In this document: piece after piece, positions 7,932 to 15,727 of the stretch
Position numbering within the stretch: the stretch's first letter is position 1
Layout: every line of letters begins with the position of its first letter
Origin: Brevibacillus panacihumi
GTDB taxonomy: Bacteria; Bacillota; Bacilli; Brevibacillales; Brevibacillaceae
Reading direction: 5' to 3'
Assembly (NCBI RefSeq): GCF_003710985.1
Contig: NZ_RHHT01000003.1
Span: 62,001-126,000 of the forward strand
Length of the DNA stretch: 64,000 nucleotides
Translations under genes and position numbers: made by a program
Notes under the pieces: generated by a model
The model's input: the letters and a program-made list of their open reading frames with translations, nothing else
The model's database searches: none
What the model was told of the DNA's origin: nothing

Positions 7932-8190
7932 ACCGCCCTTAGCCCAAATATAGGCCAAGAGCGGTATATTCAATCCCCACCAAGCCTTCACGGAAGATAG
8001 CACAACACGTCAGCGCAGGCTCGCCAACGTGACAGTTCTGTCCCTTTCGAGTACAGCCCCAGCCCGTTTGCACAAAAGATGCAGTGCGGGCTTCGGCAGC
8101 TTTTCCCTCTTCTGTAGTCCTCGATATCTTTTGTATCTCGTACAGATTCCTATAAAAGCCGCGACCTCTATCCTCATCGTGAAAGATGAG
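7932..8190 (-). promoter_or_regulatory. Lysine riboswitch (L box) with transcription terminator
   Basis: Read on the minus strand, the leader has the L-box hallmarks: P1 formed by GATAG (about 8172) and CTATC (about 7997), the AGAGG segment next to P1, the conserved GGGAAAAGCTGCCGAAG block (about 8083-8100), a GGCTGGGGCTGT block, and a hairpin-rich middle. Downstream, ACCGCTCTTGGCC and GGGCTAAGGGCGGT form a terminator (7932-7965) followed by TTTTTTCG, ahead of the permease start at 7866. Lysine binding should favour termination. The fit to the known family is by eye; covariance scoring would settle exact borders. Confidence 0.9.
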
Positions 8191-8259
8191 GATAACATGT
8201 ATGAGATTATGTTACTCATCAAGTATAGTAAAAATTTGATCGAAATCAAGTATTTTGTC

Positions 8260-8610
8260 CTATTTATGTTGGATCAAACCGATGCCAAGTCCTACCGGAT
8301 CCACGAGATACGCGAGATAGAAGGCATCGAACTCCATTTTATCGCGTACGATTTGCGCGCCGTTTTCAACCGCTGCCTTGATGGTTTCATCAATCGATTC
8401 CACTTCAATCACAACCCGCGTGCCATGGGGATAATCAGCTGGCCCCAGCGAAATCCCGCCATTGATTCCCGGCTGGTTGTCAGAGCCTGTCGCCACCTCC
8501 CGATAGCCCCAATTCGGCGCTGCCACCTGCCAGCCAAAGACAGAAGAATAAAAAGATGATGCCCGCTCCGGGTCCTGGCTGTTCATTTCAAATAGTACCA
8601 CCCTCGACAT
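8260..8610 (-). CDS. VOC-superfamily (glyoxalase-like) protein
   Basis: Small protein of 116 residues with one vicinal-oxygen-chelate module: an N-terminal LFEMNSQDPERASSFYSSVFGW strand-helix, GGIS in the middle, and a C-terminal LVDPVGLGIGL strand. Members bind metals and act as lyases, isomerases, dioxygenases or drug-binding proteins; the substrate is not evident. ATG 8610 is chosen because the GGAGG ribosome binding site sits 7 bases before it; a longer frame from a TTG would run through that site. Confidence 0.82.
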   Translation of the reverse strand: MSRVVLFEMNSQDPERASSFYSSVFGWQVAAPNWGYREVATGSDNQPGINGGISLGPADYPHGTRVVIEVESIDETIKAAVENGAQIVRDKMEFDAFYLAYLVDPVGLGIGLIQHK

Positions 8611-8688
8611 ACGATCGCCTCCTAGCAAAATTTGGATCCGAATTGATAGGAATATTCGCGAGAGTGGGGTTCATGTCCTGCAAAAAAA

Positions 8689-9177
8689 TCAGGAACGTTG
8701 CGCGGGCCAGGTTCCCCGGAGCTTGCGCAATTGCACGATTTGACCGGTGTGAAAAGCATCGTGCATCACCAGGCTCATGGCGCTTTGCTGTACCGAGACC
8801 TGAGGCAAGGGCTGCTGAAGCTCCTCCATGGTCAGGGAGCGCAGTTTTTCATAGAGGAGATGATGAACTTCTTCCAGACGCTGGACGGTTCGTTTCCAGG
8901 CTTCTTCGTCGTCGCTGCTTCCCTGCGGGATAAAGGTATCTTCATTGCTCTGCGCATCGGAGACAAATTCTGTGCCCGACAGACGATGGAGGAAGCGTTC
9001 TTTGTAGTACAGCAGATGGCTGACGGTCTCCCAGATGGTATTGGCTGCCGCTCCGTCTGCCCTCCAGCTTGCTTCCTTCGCATCTACGCCAGTTAAGGCA
9101 GCACGCAAAGGCGGATACCAGTCCTCCTCGTCATACGTCCATCTCCACTCCTGCAGCAACAACTCTTTCACATCCAT
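8689..9177 (-). CDS. DinB-superfamily protein
   Basis: Protein of 162 residues with a DinB four-helix-bundle pattern. Putative metal ligands are H54 (TVSHLLYYKE), H139 and H143 (MHDAFHTGQI). The HTGQI motif is typical. It is divergent from the CGNR regulator, and an inverted-repeat operator candidate lies between them, so the regulator may control this gene. Function beyond the fold is unknown. Confidence 0.8.
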   Translation of the reverse strand: MDVKELLLQEWRWTYDEEDWYPPLRAALTGVDAKEASWRADGAAANTIWETVSHLLYYKERFLHRLSGTEFVSDAQSNEDTFIPQGSSDDEEAWKRTVQRLEEVHHLLYEKLRSLTMEELQQPLPQVSVQQSAMSLVMHDAFHTGQIVQLRKLRGTWPAQRS

Positions 9178-9219
9178 GCGAATCCTCCTCGTCTATTCAA
9201 GCTTATTTAAGTTGCACCT

Positions 9220-9249
9220 GTAACCAACGTAAATTAATTTGTTGGTTAC
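9220..9249. promoter_or_regulatory. Inverted-repeat operator candidate between dinB-like gene and CGNR regulator
   Basis: Perfect 9-bp arms GTAACCAAC (9220-9228) and GTTGGTTAC (9241-9249) flank a 12-bp centre that contains the palindrome AAATTAATTT. A related TACCA...TTGGTA pair follows within 30 bases. The position between divergent promoters makes it a likely binding site, most simply for the CGNR protein itself. Confidence 0.55.
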
Positions 9250-9329
9250 AAGTTGGAATGTACCATATGTTGGTATATCATGCAAGATACAGATACGTTT
9301 TTTTGCATTGGACAAATGGAGGAATGTGA

Positions 9330-9887
9330 GTGGAGTGGCTCTGTGTAGACTTTTTAAATAGTGATTGGAGAGATTGGCGCGGCTCCGGCCGTTCGGAAAA
9401 TCGTTTGGAGAAAACCGAATGGATGGAAGCTTTTCTGCATAAATGGAATCTGACCGCGCCGCTGCCTGCCCCGCAATCGGAGCTTGCATCGTTGCTCTCC
9501 TTGCGCCATTTGCTGCGGCAGATGGTCGAAGCTGTGGTCGAGGGCAAGGCCATCTCTGTAAAGGATTTGGATGCGCTGAATCAAGTCCTGGCTTTGTCGC
9601 CGTCACATCTGCGCCTGTCCCTAGCAGAACAGGATTATCGGCTGGAGCAGGTAAGTGCGGCAGGGGGCTGGGACAACGTCATGGGAAGGATTGCGGAGTC
9701 TTTTGCCGATCTGCTGGTTCATCAGGATCGTCGGAGGCTGAAAATATGCGACAACCGGGATTGTCAGTGGGTCTTTTTTGATGAGAGCCGCAACCGGGTG
9801 CGCCGCTGGTGTGATGACAAGGCGTGCGGGAATCTCATGAAAGTGCGCCGGTTTCGAGAGAGGCAAAAAGAGAAGGGAGAAGCGTAG
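9330..9887 (+). CDS. CGNR zinc-finger transcriptional regulator (ABATE domain)
   Basis: Protein of 185 residues. The N-terminal ABATE-like domain (about 1-125) is thought to sense a ligand. The C-terminal CGNR zinc finger has C140, C145, C161 and C166, with the name-giving CGNLMKVRRFR segment that binds DNA. The family acts as transcription factors. The first residues (MEWLCVDFLNS) fit the family's DFLNT start. The gene is divergent from the DinB-like gene, with a palindrome between them. The start codon here is GTG at 9330. Confidence 0.85.
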   Translation: MEWLCVDFLNSDWRDWRGSGRSENRLEKTEWMEAFLHKWNLTAPLPAPQSELASLLSLRHLLRQMVEAVVEGKAISVKDLDALNQVLALSPSHLRLSLAEQDYRLEQVSAAGGWDNVMGRIAESFADLLVHQDRRRLKICDNRDCQWVFFDESRNRVRRWCDDKACGNLMKVRRFRERQKEKGEA

Positions 9888-9903
9888 AAAAAGCGCTTCT
9901 CCC
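9875..9903 (+). terminator. Terminator overlapping the CGNR stop codon
   Basis: GGGAGAAGCG and CGCTTCTCCC form a perfect 10-bp stem followed by TTTTTT. The 5' arm includes the last codons of the gene. Confidence 0.85.
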
Positions 9904-9929
9904 TTTTTTGCAAGGGGGAATGATTAGCC

Positions 9930-10739
9930 TCAAGCCGCTATCAGCTTGAGCAACTGGGGATGAAGGGATGTCCCTGAAGCCAGAATTCCTGCGGAGCTCC
10001 AGCCGAATTCCTCTCCTGAAGCCGCCGTGACCCGTCCGCCAGCCTCTTGCACCAAAAGAGAACCTGCCAGCCAATCGTAGAGACCTGTCCCGTATTCCCA
10101 GTATCCGTCCAGCCGACCGCAAGCTACGTAAGCCAATTGCAGGGAACCCGCTCCCAGTACGCGTGTCGCAAATACTTCCGGCATCACACGAGAGACGGAT
10201 TCTGCCGTCTGCTTGCCAATCTCCTCATTCATCGGAAAAGAAGAGGCGTACAAGGTCCCGGCTATCGACTGCGAGAGGTCGGTTTTTTTGCTTGCGTGTA
10301 TCCTTTCGCCATTTCTCCACGCACCTTGACCTGCGCATGCAGTAAACAGCTCGTCTCGGCAAGGATCGTAGATGAAGGAGACGACCGCCTTTCCGTTTTT
10401 CACCAGGCAGAGTGTACTCGCCCACATCGTGACGCCATTTAGAAAATGGACCGCCCCATCGATCGGATCAGCAACCCAGTATGGCTGTTCAAACTCTGGC
10501 TGCTGTTGCATGGAGACGTCGAATTCGGCATCGGACCAGGCGTAATCGGGAAAATGCTGTGCCAGGGCCATTCGCAGCTGGTCTTGCGCCGCATCGTTCA
10601 CATGCTGGAAGCGCTCCGTCATTTCCGCAGTAGTCGCGCAGGGATCGAAGGTATGGAAGTGCCGCAGCAGCTCTTTTCCCACCCGACGAATGAGTTCCTC
10701 GCAAAAACGCAATTCTGTTCCGTTCATCACAGTTTCCAT
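9930..10739 (-). CDS. Inositol monophosphatase-family phosphatase
   Basis: Protein of 265-269 residues of the IMPase/FIG/LIP sugar-phosphatase family. The metal-binding DPIDG motif is present but continues AVHF where most members have T(T/A)NF. The C-terminal WDxAAG motif appears as YDWLAG, and the upstream GEE is replaced by SDAEF. The metal-binding aspartates are kept, so it is probably active on a small sugar or inositol phosphate, but specificity is uncertain. It overlaps the TrmB-type gene before it: a TGATG junction (ATG 10727) or the upstream ATG at 10739. The two form one operon. Confidence 0.8.
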   Translation of the reverse strand: METVMNGTELRFCEELIRRVGKELLRHFHTFDPCATTAEMTERFQHVNDAAQDQLRMALAQHFPDYAWSDAEFDVSMQQQPEFEQPYWVADPIDGAVHFLNGVTMWASTLCLVKNGKAVVSFIYDPCRDELFTACAGQGAWRNGERIHASKKTDLSQSIAGTLYASSFPMNEEIGKQTAESVSRVMPEVFATRVLGAGSLQLAYVACGRLDGYWEYGTGLYDWLAGSLLVQEAGGRVTAASGEEFGWSSAGILASGTSLHPQLLKLIAA

Positions 10740-11518
10740 CCTTTCTCATGTACAAAATGGTGTAGGAGCTTTTCGTAGTGCTCGCCGTATTTCTCTGTCA
10801 GCTCGTCTTTGAAATCGGCTTCGATTCTCTGCATCAGCATGTCGTGATAGAAAGCATTTTTCAGCATGGCTACGACGGCGGGATGTGTCGTCTCCAGGGC
10901 AGCAGGCTTGATCGCGCCGCCAAAGCTCCCGAGCATGGCCGTCTGCGAGTCGCACAGGAGCGAGAATTTCCGGGCCTCGGCATCTGGCCAATCGTCTCCG
11001 CGCTTGTGCACGAATAATTGGGTAAGCCGGGTCGCCACCTCGCCCAAAGAGATCAGGACGACTGTGACACCGCGCTCTTCCGCTTGCAGCAAGGCTTGCT
11101 CTACTACGGGTACATCCTCCGCAAAAAAGTCGGCGATCACCATTTCCCGGGCGTTGGCGATCATGCGGTGCAGCGCAGTCTGCAAGGCGTCGGCTCCCTG
11201 CCAGTTGTAAAAGGACGGGTTGCTGCGCGGCGGAGCGGAGAGCTCCTTGATCAATGTTTTGGCAGTCAGATCAAACGAGCTTTGCAAATAGCGAACCACC
11301 TCTTGGATCGGGACGGCATCATAGAGGACGGGATCAGCCTCGGTTTGCCGGATGATTCCCTTTTCCAGCAAGGAACGAAGTGCGGCATACACGTTGGTCC
11401 GGGAGACGGAGACGCGCTTGGCTACTTCATATCCCGAGATGCCTGCTTCATCGTGCAAGGCTAGATAGCAGCGTGCCTCCAAATCGGACAGACCGAGTAG
11501 CTTCAGATGTTCGATCAT
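10727..11518 (-). CDS. TrmB-family transcriptional regulator
   Basis: Protein of about 263 residues with an N-terminal winged helix (GLSDLEARCYLALH, then SRTNVYAALRSLLEKG) typical of TrmB regulators, and a C-terminal phospholipase-D-like sensor domain without catalytic HKD motifs. TrmB proteins usually sense sugars. ATG 11518 (IEHLKLLGL) is the family-typical start. A nearly perfect 17-bp inverted repeat (11533-11572) just upstream suggests autoregulation of this gene and the coupled IMPase gene. The pairing hints at sugar-phosphate metabolism. Confidence 0.85.
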   Translation of the reverse strand: MIEHLKLLGLSDLEARCYLALHDEAGISGYEVAKRVSVSRTNVYAALRSLLEKGIIRQTEADPVLYDAVPIQEVVRYLQSSFDLTAKTLIKELSAPPRSNPSFYNWQGADALQTALHRMIANAREMVIADFFAEDVPVVEQALLQAEERGVTVVLISLGEVATRLTQLFVHKRGDDWPDAEARKFSLLCDSQTAMLGSFGGAIKPAALETTHPAVVAMLKNAFYHDMLMQRIEADFKDELTEKYGEHYEKLLHHFVHEKGWKL

Positions 11519-11532
11519 GGGCAAACCCCTCA

Positions 11533-11572
11533 TTTCACAGTAGTAGTATGATTAAATACTACTATTGTGAAA
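11533..11572. promoter_or_regulatory. Long palindromic operator of the TrmB/IMPase operon
   Basis: Arms TTTCACAGTAGTAGTAT and ATACTACTATTGTGAAA match at 16 of 17 positions around a 6-bp centre. The site starts 14 bp upstream of the TrmB start codon and contains the TACT...AGTA-type blocks described for TrmB operators, which points to autoregulation. Confidence 0.65.
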
Positions 11573-11665
11573 GCAAGACGTCAAGGACCGTTAAACTTCC
11601 TGAAAGGACGAGGAAAATAGAGGCATACTAAGAAAACGTGCAACAGGATAGAGGGAGGGTTGACG

Positions 11666-12406
11666 ATGAGTGACAGAAGGCGCAGATTCAAAAGAGGGCT
11701 TTTCCTGTTGTTGTTGATTGCTGCCTGTACGGCGATCTGGTTCCTGCGTCCGTTTCCGCCAAATGAGACGGCATTGAAGGCGATGCAGGGAGGAGAAGGC
11801 ATCACTGTGACGGACTACGGAGAGTGGGTTGTTTTTGAAGGGGGCCGATCTTTTGATCCTTCCGTGATTTTGTACCCGGGAGCGAGAGTCACGCCTGAGA
11901 GTTATGCGCCGCTTGCCCGCCTGCTCGCGGGATACGGTCATCGCGTCTTTATCGCCCGAATGCCGTTCAATCTGGCAGTCACTGACATACAGCGTGCGGA
12001 TGAATTATTGAAAAACTTTCCTGATCAGCCCTTTGTCATTGGAGGGCATTCGATGGGGGGCGCGATGGCTGCTCGCTATGCCGCGCTTCATCCGGACCGG
12101 TTCAGCGGTGTGTTTTTTCTCGCTGCTTATCCGGACAAGCGCGGCGATCTCAGCCTGACGAAGCTCCCGGTCCTGTCCTTGCTTGGGACGCGGGATGGCA
12201 TCGTTAATCAACAGAAATTCGAAGCCGGCAAAAGCTTCCTTCCCACCCAGGCGGTCTATATGAGTATAGAGGGAGGAAACCACTCCCAGTTCGGCAGTTA
12301 CGGGATGCAAAAAGGGGATTATCCGGCGATTATTTCGGCGCAGGACCAGTGGCAGCAGACAGCCGCTGCCCTGGAGCAGTGGATGCTCCTGACCATGCTG
12401 CGTTGA
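11666..12406 (+). CDS. Membrane-anchored alpha/beta hydrolase
   Basis: Protein of 246 residues with an N-terminal membrane helix (about 13-28) after a basic RRRRFKRG start, then an alpha/beta-hydrolase domain of the PF12695 type. The nucleophile elbow GHSMGG is followed by AAYPDKRGD, then the acid-bearing GTRDGIV and the final GGNHSQFGSYG with the catalytic His. Substrate unknown; an esterase- or lipase-like role outside the membrane is likely. ATG 11666 follows GGAGGG; a TTG six bases upstream is less likely. Confidence 0.82.
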   Translation: MSDRRRRFKRGLFLLLLIAACTAIWFLRPFPPNETALKAMQGGEGITVTDYGEWVVFEGGRSFDPSVILYPGARVTPESYAPLARLLAGYGHRVFIARMPFNLAVTDIQRADELLKNFPDQPFVIGGHSMGGAMAARYAALHPDRFSGVFFLAAYPDKRGDLSLTKLPVLSLLGTRDGIVNQQKFEAGKSFLPTQAVYMSIEGGNHSQFGSYGMQKGDYPAIISAQDQWQQTAAALEQWMLLTMLR

Positions 12407-12508
12407 CCTTGAAAAAGACGGAGATATTTGATAGGAGAAAGTGGAAACAGAGCCGTCTTATGTATTATGATGAAAGAAGTATTCTGAATAATAAAGGGGA
12501 ACAACGCA

Positions 12509-12973
12509 ATGTTTAATGAGCGAAAAGCGTTGCAGATGACATTACAGGCATTATTGGAACAACGAATGGCGTTGCGCAGGCAATATGTGGATCAGGACAA
12601 GCAGCTTGGCGGCGAGATCAAGCAGGTGTTGTCGCGGATTCGGGAATTGGATGCGGAGGATGGGGAAGATCCGGGCCAGTTTTTCCAGGAGGCTGCCGCA
12701 TCCTCCGCAGAGGAGATTCCAAGCGCGATGCTGCAAAAGGTAAAGGTGAGAAAGACGCATATCCGGCATGATTACCAGCAGGTCGCAAATCAAATCAAGG
12801 AAATTTTGCGCGAGCGCATGTCTCCGGTGTCGCTGGCGGAATTGTGCGAAGAGTTGAAAGAGCGGCACGGTGTTGAATTTTCAAGTGAGTACATCGGCAT
12901 TCAAAAGTCGTTAAAGCTGCTTCCAGAGGTGAAGGTAGGGAAATCGGGAAGAAAGCTCACCTTTTCCTTGTAA
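12509..12973 (+). CDS. Rok-like DNA-binding repressor
   Basis: Protein of 154 residues with the layout of B. subtilis Rok: an N-terminal MFNER-AL coiled-coil oligomerisation segment (1-55), a variable acidic/Ala linker, and a C-terminal winged-helix-like domain (about 90-154) ending EVKVGKSGRKLTF. Rok silences AT-rich, horizontally acquired DNA and represses comK; this shorter protein may play a similar xenogeneic-silencer role, which is inference. Single-gene unit with its own ribosome binding site (AAAGGGGAAC) and a shared terminator after it. Confidence 0.72.
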   Translation: MFNERKALQMTLQALLEQRMALRRQYVDQDKQLGGEIKQVLSRIRELDAEDGEDPGQFFQEAAASSAEEIPSAMLQKVKVRKTHIRHDYQQVANQIKEILRERMSPVSLAELCEELKERHGVEFSSEYIGIQKSLKLLPEVKVGKSGRKLTFSL

Positions 12974-12986
12974 AGAATAGAAAAAA

Positions 12987-13016
12987 AGGGCAAAGTGAGG
13001 TTTCCCGCTTCGCCCT
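12987..13016. terminator. Bidirectional terminator between rok-like and dps
   Basis: AGGGCAAAGTGAGG and CCCGCTTCGCCCT pair with a few G-T pairs around a TTT loop. An A-run lies on the left and a T-run on the right, so it can end transcripts from both sides. Confidence 0.8.
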
Positions 13017-13031
13017 TTCTTTTTTGGTTTG

Positions 13032-13469
13032 TTATTGCAGGAATGCTTTCAGCATCCAGTTGTGTTTTTCCAGCTGTGCCCGAATAGCCAAGAGCATATC
13101 GTAGGTTTCTTCATCACCAGCTTGCTCGGCGATCTCCATCGCCAGCTTCAGCTCGTCCACCATGATGCCGAAGTCGCGTACAATGGATTCAACCATTTGC
13201 TCGGCTGTTTCCTTGCCAGATGCCTCCTGAATGCTGGCAGCCTGCAAACAGCCGGATAGAGTAGCGACAGGTTGACCGCCCAGAGTCAAGACGCGCTCGG
13301 CCAGCTCGTCGATATGTGCGGCGGCTTCTGTGTAGAATTCCTCGAATTTGGGATGCAAGGTAAAGAAGTGAGGGCCTTTCACGTACCAGTGATAGTTGTG
13401 CAGTTTGGTGTAGAGAACAGTCCAGTTGGCGACTTGTTTATTTAAGGCTTCAAAAAGTTGTTTTTCCAT
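13032..13469 (-). CDS. dps: Dps/MrgA-family ferritin-like DNA-protection protein
   Basis: Protein of 145 residues forming the four-helix Dps subunit, expected to build a 12-mer that oxidises and stores iron using peroxide. Inter-subunit ferroxidase ligands are in place: H27 (NYHW), H39, D54 and E58 (HIDELAER). No Lys-rich DNA-binding tail is visible, so DNA binding is uncertain. A PerR-box-like palindrome (13503-13521) lies upstream, suggesting peroxide or iron control. Confidence 0.93.
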   Translation of the reverse strand: MEKQLFEALNKQVANWTVLYTKLHNYHWYVKGPHFFTLHPKFEEFYTEAAAHIDELAERVLTLGGQPVATLSGCLQAASIQEASGKETAEQMVESIVRDFGIMVDELKLAMEIAEQAGDEETYDMLLAIRAQLEKHNWMLKAFLQ

Positions 13470-13502
13470 GAGTGTTTCTCTCCTTATTTAGAATTATTAT
13501 TT

Positions 13503-13521
13503 GTTTATACTTATTATAAAC
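13503..13521. promoter_or_regulatory. PerR/Fur-type box upstream of dps
   Basis: GTTTATA and TATAAAC arms flank a 5-bp centre, giving an AT-rich 19-bp inverted repeat close to the PerR box (TTATAATnATTATAA). It lies in the dps promoter region and also upstream of the divergent mobA gene. Confidence 0.55.
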
Positions 13522-13557
13522 TAGGTACAGAAAATGTCAACCATCCTGGAGGAAAAG

Positions 13558-14175
13558 ATGAGCATTTTTTCGATTGGCGGTGTCATTCTTGCAGGTGGAA
13601 ACAGCCGTCGCATGGGTTCGCCCAAGGAACTGCTCCCCTGGAGAGGAGGGACCATGCTCTCTGAACTGGTGGAAGCAATGACCGCTGCGCAGCTGCCCTG
13701 TCTGATCGTGTCCAATCACGGGGAGAGACTGCCGGAGGAAGTGAAGCAAAAAGGCGATGTGACCATTATCCCCGACGCAGTTCTCTCTGCCGGTCCTGTC
13801 AGCGGCCTGGTCACCGCTTTTCGCATTCGCCAGGAGGAAGCGCTGCTTGTCCTGTCCTGCGACCTTCCCTTTATGGACCGGGAACAGATCGAAAGGCTGA
13901 TCCGATACGCTCAATGCGTCGAGGATTGGGATGTGATCGCGGCCCATGAGCAAGGCAGGCTTCATCCGCTCGTGGCCCTGTATCATCGGCGCACTCAAAG
14001 CCGCTTTGAGACTGCTTTGGAGCGAGGAGAGCTGCGCCTGATGCAGACGCTGGCAGAGTTGCGTGTCCATCCGACTCCCGAAGGTCTGCTGGACCCGTGG
14101 GCGGTGTTCAATGCCAATACGCCAGAGGAGTATCAAGCGGCAGTAGAAGAGGAGCAGCGGCGCAGAAAGGGATAA
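13558..14175 (+). CDS. mobA: Molybdenum cofactor guanylyltransferase MobA
   Basis: Protein of about 205 residues with the nucleotidyltransferase signature LAGGNSRRMGSPKELLPW near the N-terminus, the metal-binding SCDLPFM, and HPLVALY later on. MobA attaches GMP to molybdopterin to form the guanine dinucleotide cofactor needed by DMSO-reductase-family enzymes such as the oxidoreductase at 17876. ATG 13558 is chosen because TGGAGGA lies 6 bases upstream; an upstream ATG at 13534 lacks a site. It heads the region that also holds fdhD, moeA and mobB. Confidence 0.9.
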   Translation: MSIFSIGGVILAGGNSRRMGSPKELLPWRGGTMLSELVEAMTAAQLPCLIVSNHGERLPEEVKQKGDVTIIPDAVLSAGPVSGLVTAFRIRQEEALLVLSCDLPFMDREQIERLIRYAQCVEDWDVIAAHEQGRLHPLVALYHRRTQSRFETALERGELRLMQTLAELRVHPTPEGLLDPWAVFNANTPEEYQAAVEEEQRRRKG

Positions 14176-14193
14176 CTGTAAACTAAAAACAGA

Positions 14194-14227
14194 AAGACGC
14201 TCCGATCATCTTCGATCTGAGCGTCTT
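14194..14227. terminator. Terminator between mobA and the GNAT gene
   Basis: AAGACGCTCCGATC and GATCTGAGCGTCTT form a 14-bp stem with one mismatch, followed by GTTTCTT. It lies between convergent genes. Confidence 0.85.
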
Positions 14228-14232
14228 GTTTC

Positions 14233-14721
14233 TTAAGCGCCGTAGTCTCCGTGCAATGTTTTCACAAATAAGACCCTGTCCTGATTGGGTCCGTCGTAGT
14301 CAGCAAAGACAGATATCCCGTCCACTTCTTTGTCGCCTTTTTCGATTTCAAAACCCATCTTCGTATGATACGCAATGGAGCCCTTGTTGACAGGGGAAGT
14401 AACCGCACGCACGATGCTCCTGCCGTTCTCTCGCATGACAGCAAAAAAACGATGATACAGCTCCCGGCCGATATGATGCTTGCGATAATCGGGATGAACC
14501 CCGACAAAGTGGATGTACCCTTCATCCGCATGCGATGGAGATGAAAAACCGATTAGAAAACCGACCATTTTGCCATCCAGCTCGGCGATGAAGCTGGTCG
14601 TTGTGAAATGAACAAAGAACAGCTTCGGCAGCTTGTCCGCCATTGGCCTGCCGCCCCACCATTCGTCGATGATGGGGGAGATGATGTCATAGTCGGAACT
14701 TTTGACAGAGCGAATGTTCAC
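14233..14721 (-). CDS. GNAT-family N-acetyltransferase
   Basis: Protein of about 162 residues with the GNAT fold. The acetyl-CoA loop reads VHPDYRKHHIGREL (Q/RxxGxG/A variant) after the YIHFVGV strand, and the NKGSIAYHTKMGFE segment is the typical motif B end. Substrate unknown. It starts 18 bases after the fdhD stop on the same strand, so the two are probably co-transcribed. GTG 14721 is favoured because AAGGGG sits about 9 bases before it; GTG 14730 is the alternative. Confidence 0.8.
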   Translation of the reverse strand: MNIRSVKSSDYDIISPIIDEWWGGRPMADKLPKLFFVHFTTTSFIAELDGKMVGFLIGFSSPSHADEGYIHFVGVHPDYRKHHIGRELYHRFFAVMRENGRSIVRAVTSPVNKGSIAYHTKMGFEIEKGDKEVDGISVFADYDGPNQDRVLFVKTLHGDYGA

Positions 14722-14739
14722 TCGTAGCACCCCTTGTGG

Positions 14740-15555
14740 CTAATTGGCTGTTTCCCGCTCATCCAGCTGAATCCGCTGCGCGTGCGTATAGACATTCATT
14801 TTGCCGTTGCGCACAAAGCCAACAGCCGTAATATTCAACTCTTCCGCCAACTGCAAGGCGAGCTCCGTAGGCGCGGATTTGGACAGAATGATGCCCGCCC
14901 CGATCTTCGCTGCCTTTAGCAGGACCTCCGAGGAAATGCGGCCGCTGAAGACGAGAATTTTATCCTGCGTGGAGATGCCTTTGCGCAGACATTCCCCGTA
15001 TATTTTGTCCAGTGCGTTATGGCGTCCGATATCCGAGTATTGCAGCACAGGGCCGTCTGGTGTGCAAAGCGCCGCGTTATGGACACCCCCCGTCTGGCGA
15101 TGAATCTCTGATGTGGATTGCAGCTCCTGCATCAGGCGTATGCCTTGGGCAGGGGTGATCGTAGTGGCGCCTTCCACGGGCTTGGCTGTGCGCGCATCGC
15201 TGAAAAAGTAAAAAGACTGCCTGCTTTTTCCGCAGCAGGAGGTAATGCGCCGCTTGGAAAAAAAGCTCTGCGACAATTGGGTTTTCTGATGCAGGTCCAC
15301 ATAGGCGAAGCCTTGCGCTTCATCGATGGTGAGCTGCTTGATCTCGTCGTATTGCTTGATCGCGCCCTCCGCAGCCAAAAAACCGATTACCATCTCTTCC
15401 AAATCCGCCGGAGTGCAGACGATGGTGGCGAACTCTTCGTCGTTCAAGAAGATGGTCAGGGGATATTCCGTAACGATTTCATCCTCTTCCCAGGCGTGCT
15501 GGTCAGTCGATATTTTGAGAACGGGTCTGCTGATTGTATGGGTCAGGTCTGCCAT
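14740..15555 (-). CDS. fdhD: Formate dehydrogenase accessory sulfurtransferase FdhD
   Basis: Protein of 271 residues. FdhD moves sulfur from a cysteine desulfurase onto the Mo-bisMGD cofactor before it enters formate dehydrogenase. The conserved sulfur-carrying cysteines are C107-C108 (TSCCGK), followed by the cofactor-binding GGVHNAAL and SDIGRHNALDK segments and the SGRISSE motif. The ATG at 15555 follows AAGGAGGAAGAC; the frame could extend to 15606 but lacks a ribosome binding site there. It is divergent from the OFA transporter and serves the oxidoreductase encoded 2.3 kb away. Confidence 0.93.
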   Translation of the reverse strand: MADLTHTISRPVLKISTDQHAWEEDEIVTEYPLTIFLNDEEFATIVCTPADLEEMVIGFLAAEGAIKQYDEIKQLTIDEAQGFAYVDLHQKTQLSQSFFSKRRITSCCGKSRQSFYFFSDARTAKPVEGATTITPAQGIRLMQELQSTSEIHRQTGGVHNAALCTPDGPVLQYSDIGRHNALDKIYGECLRKGISTQDKILVFSGRISSEVLLKAAKIGAGIILSKSAPTELALQLAEELNITAVGFVRNGKMNVYTHAQRIQLDERETAN

Positions 15556-15727
15556 GTCTTCCTCCTTGCTCACAGGAAAGCACTGTATTGAGTGGGTTCT
15601 TCCCATTTTGATAAAGAATTTTTTTAGTAAGAAATATTGTCGAGTGAACGCTTACATGGTAGTATACTATGTAAGGTTGGGATTGTCACAATACTTTCAT
15701 GATTTCCCCACTTATTGGACACAAATT

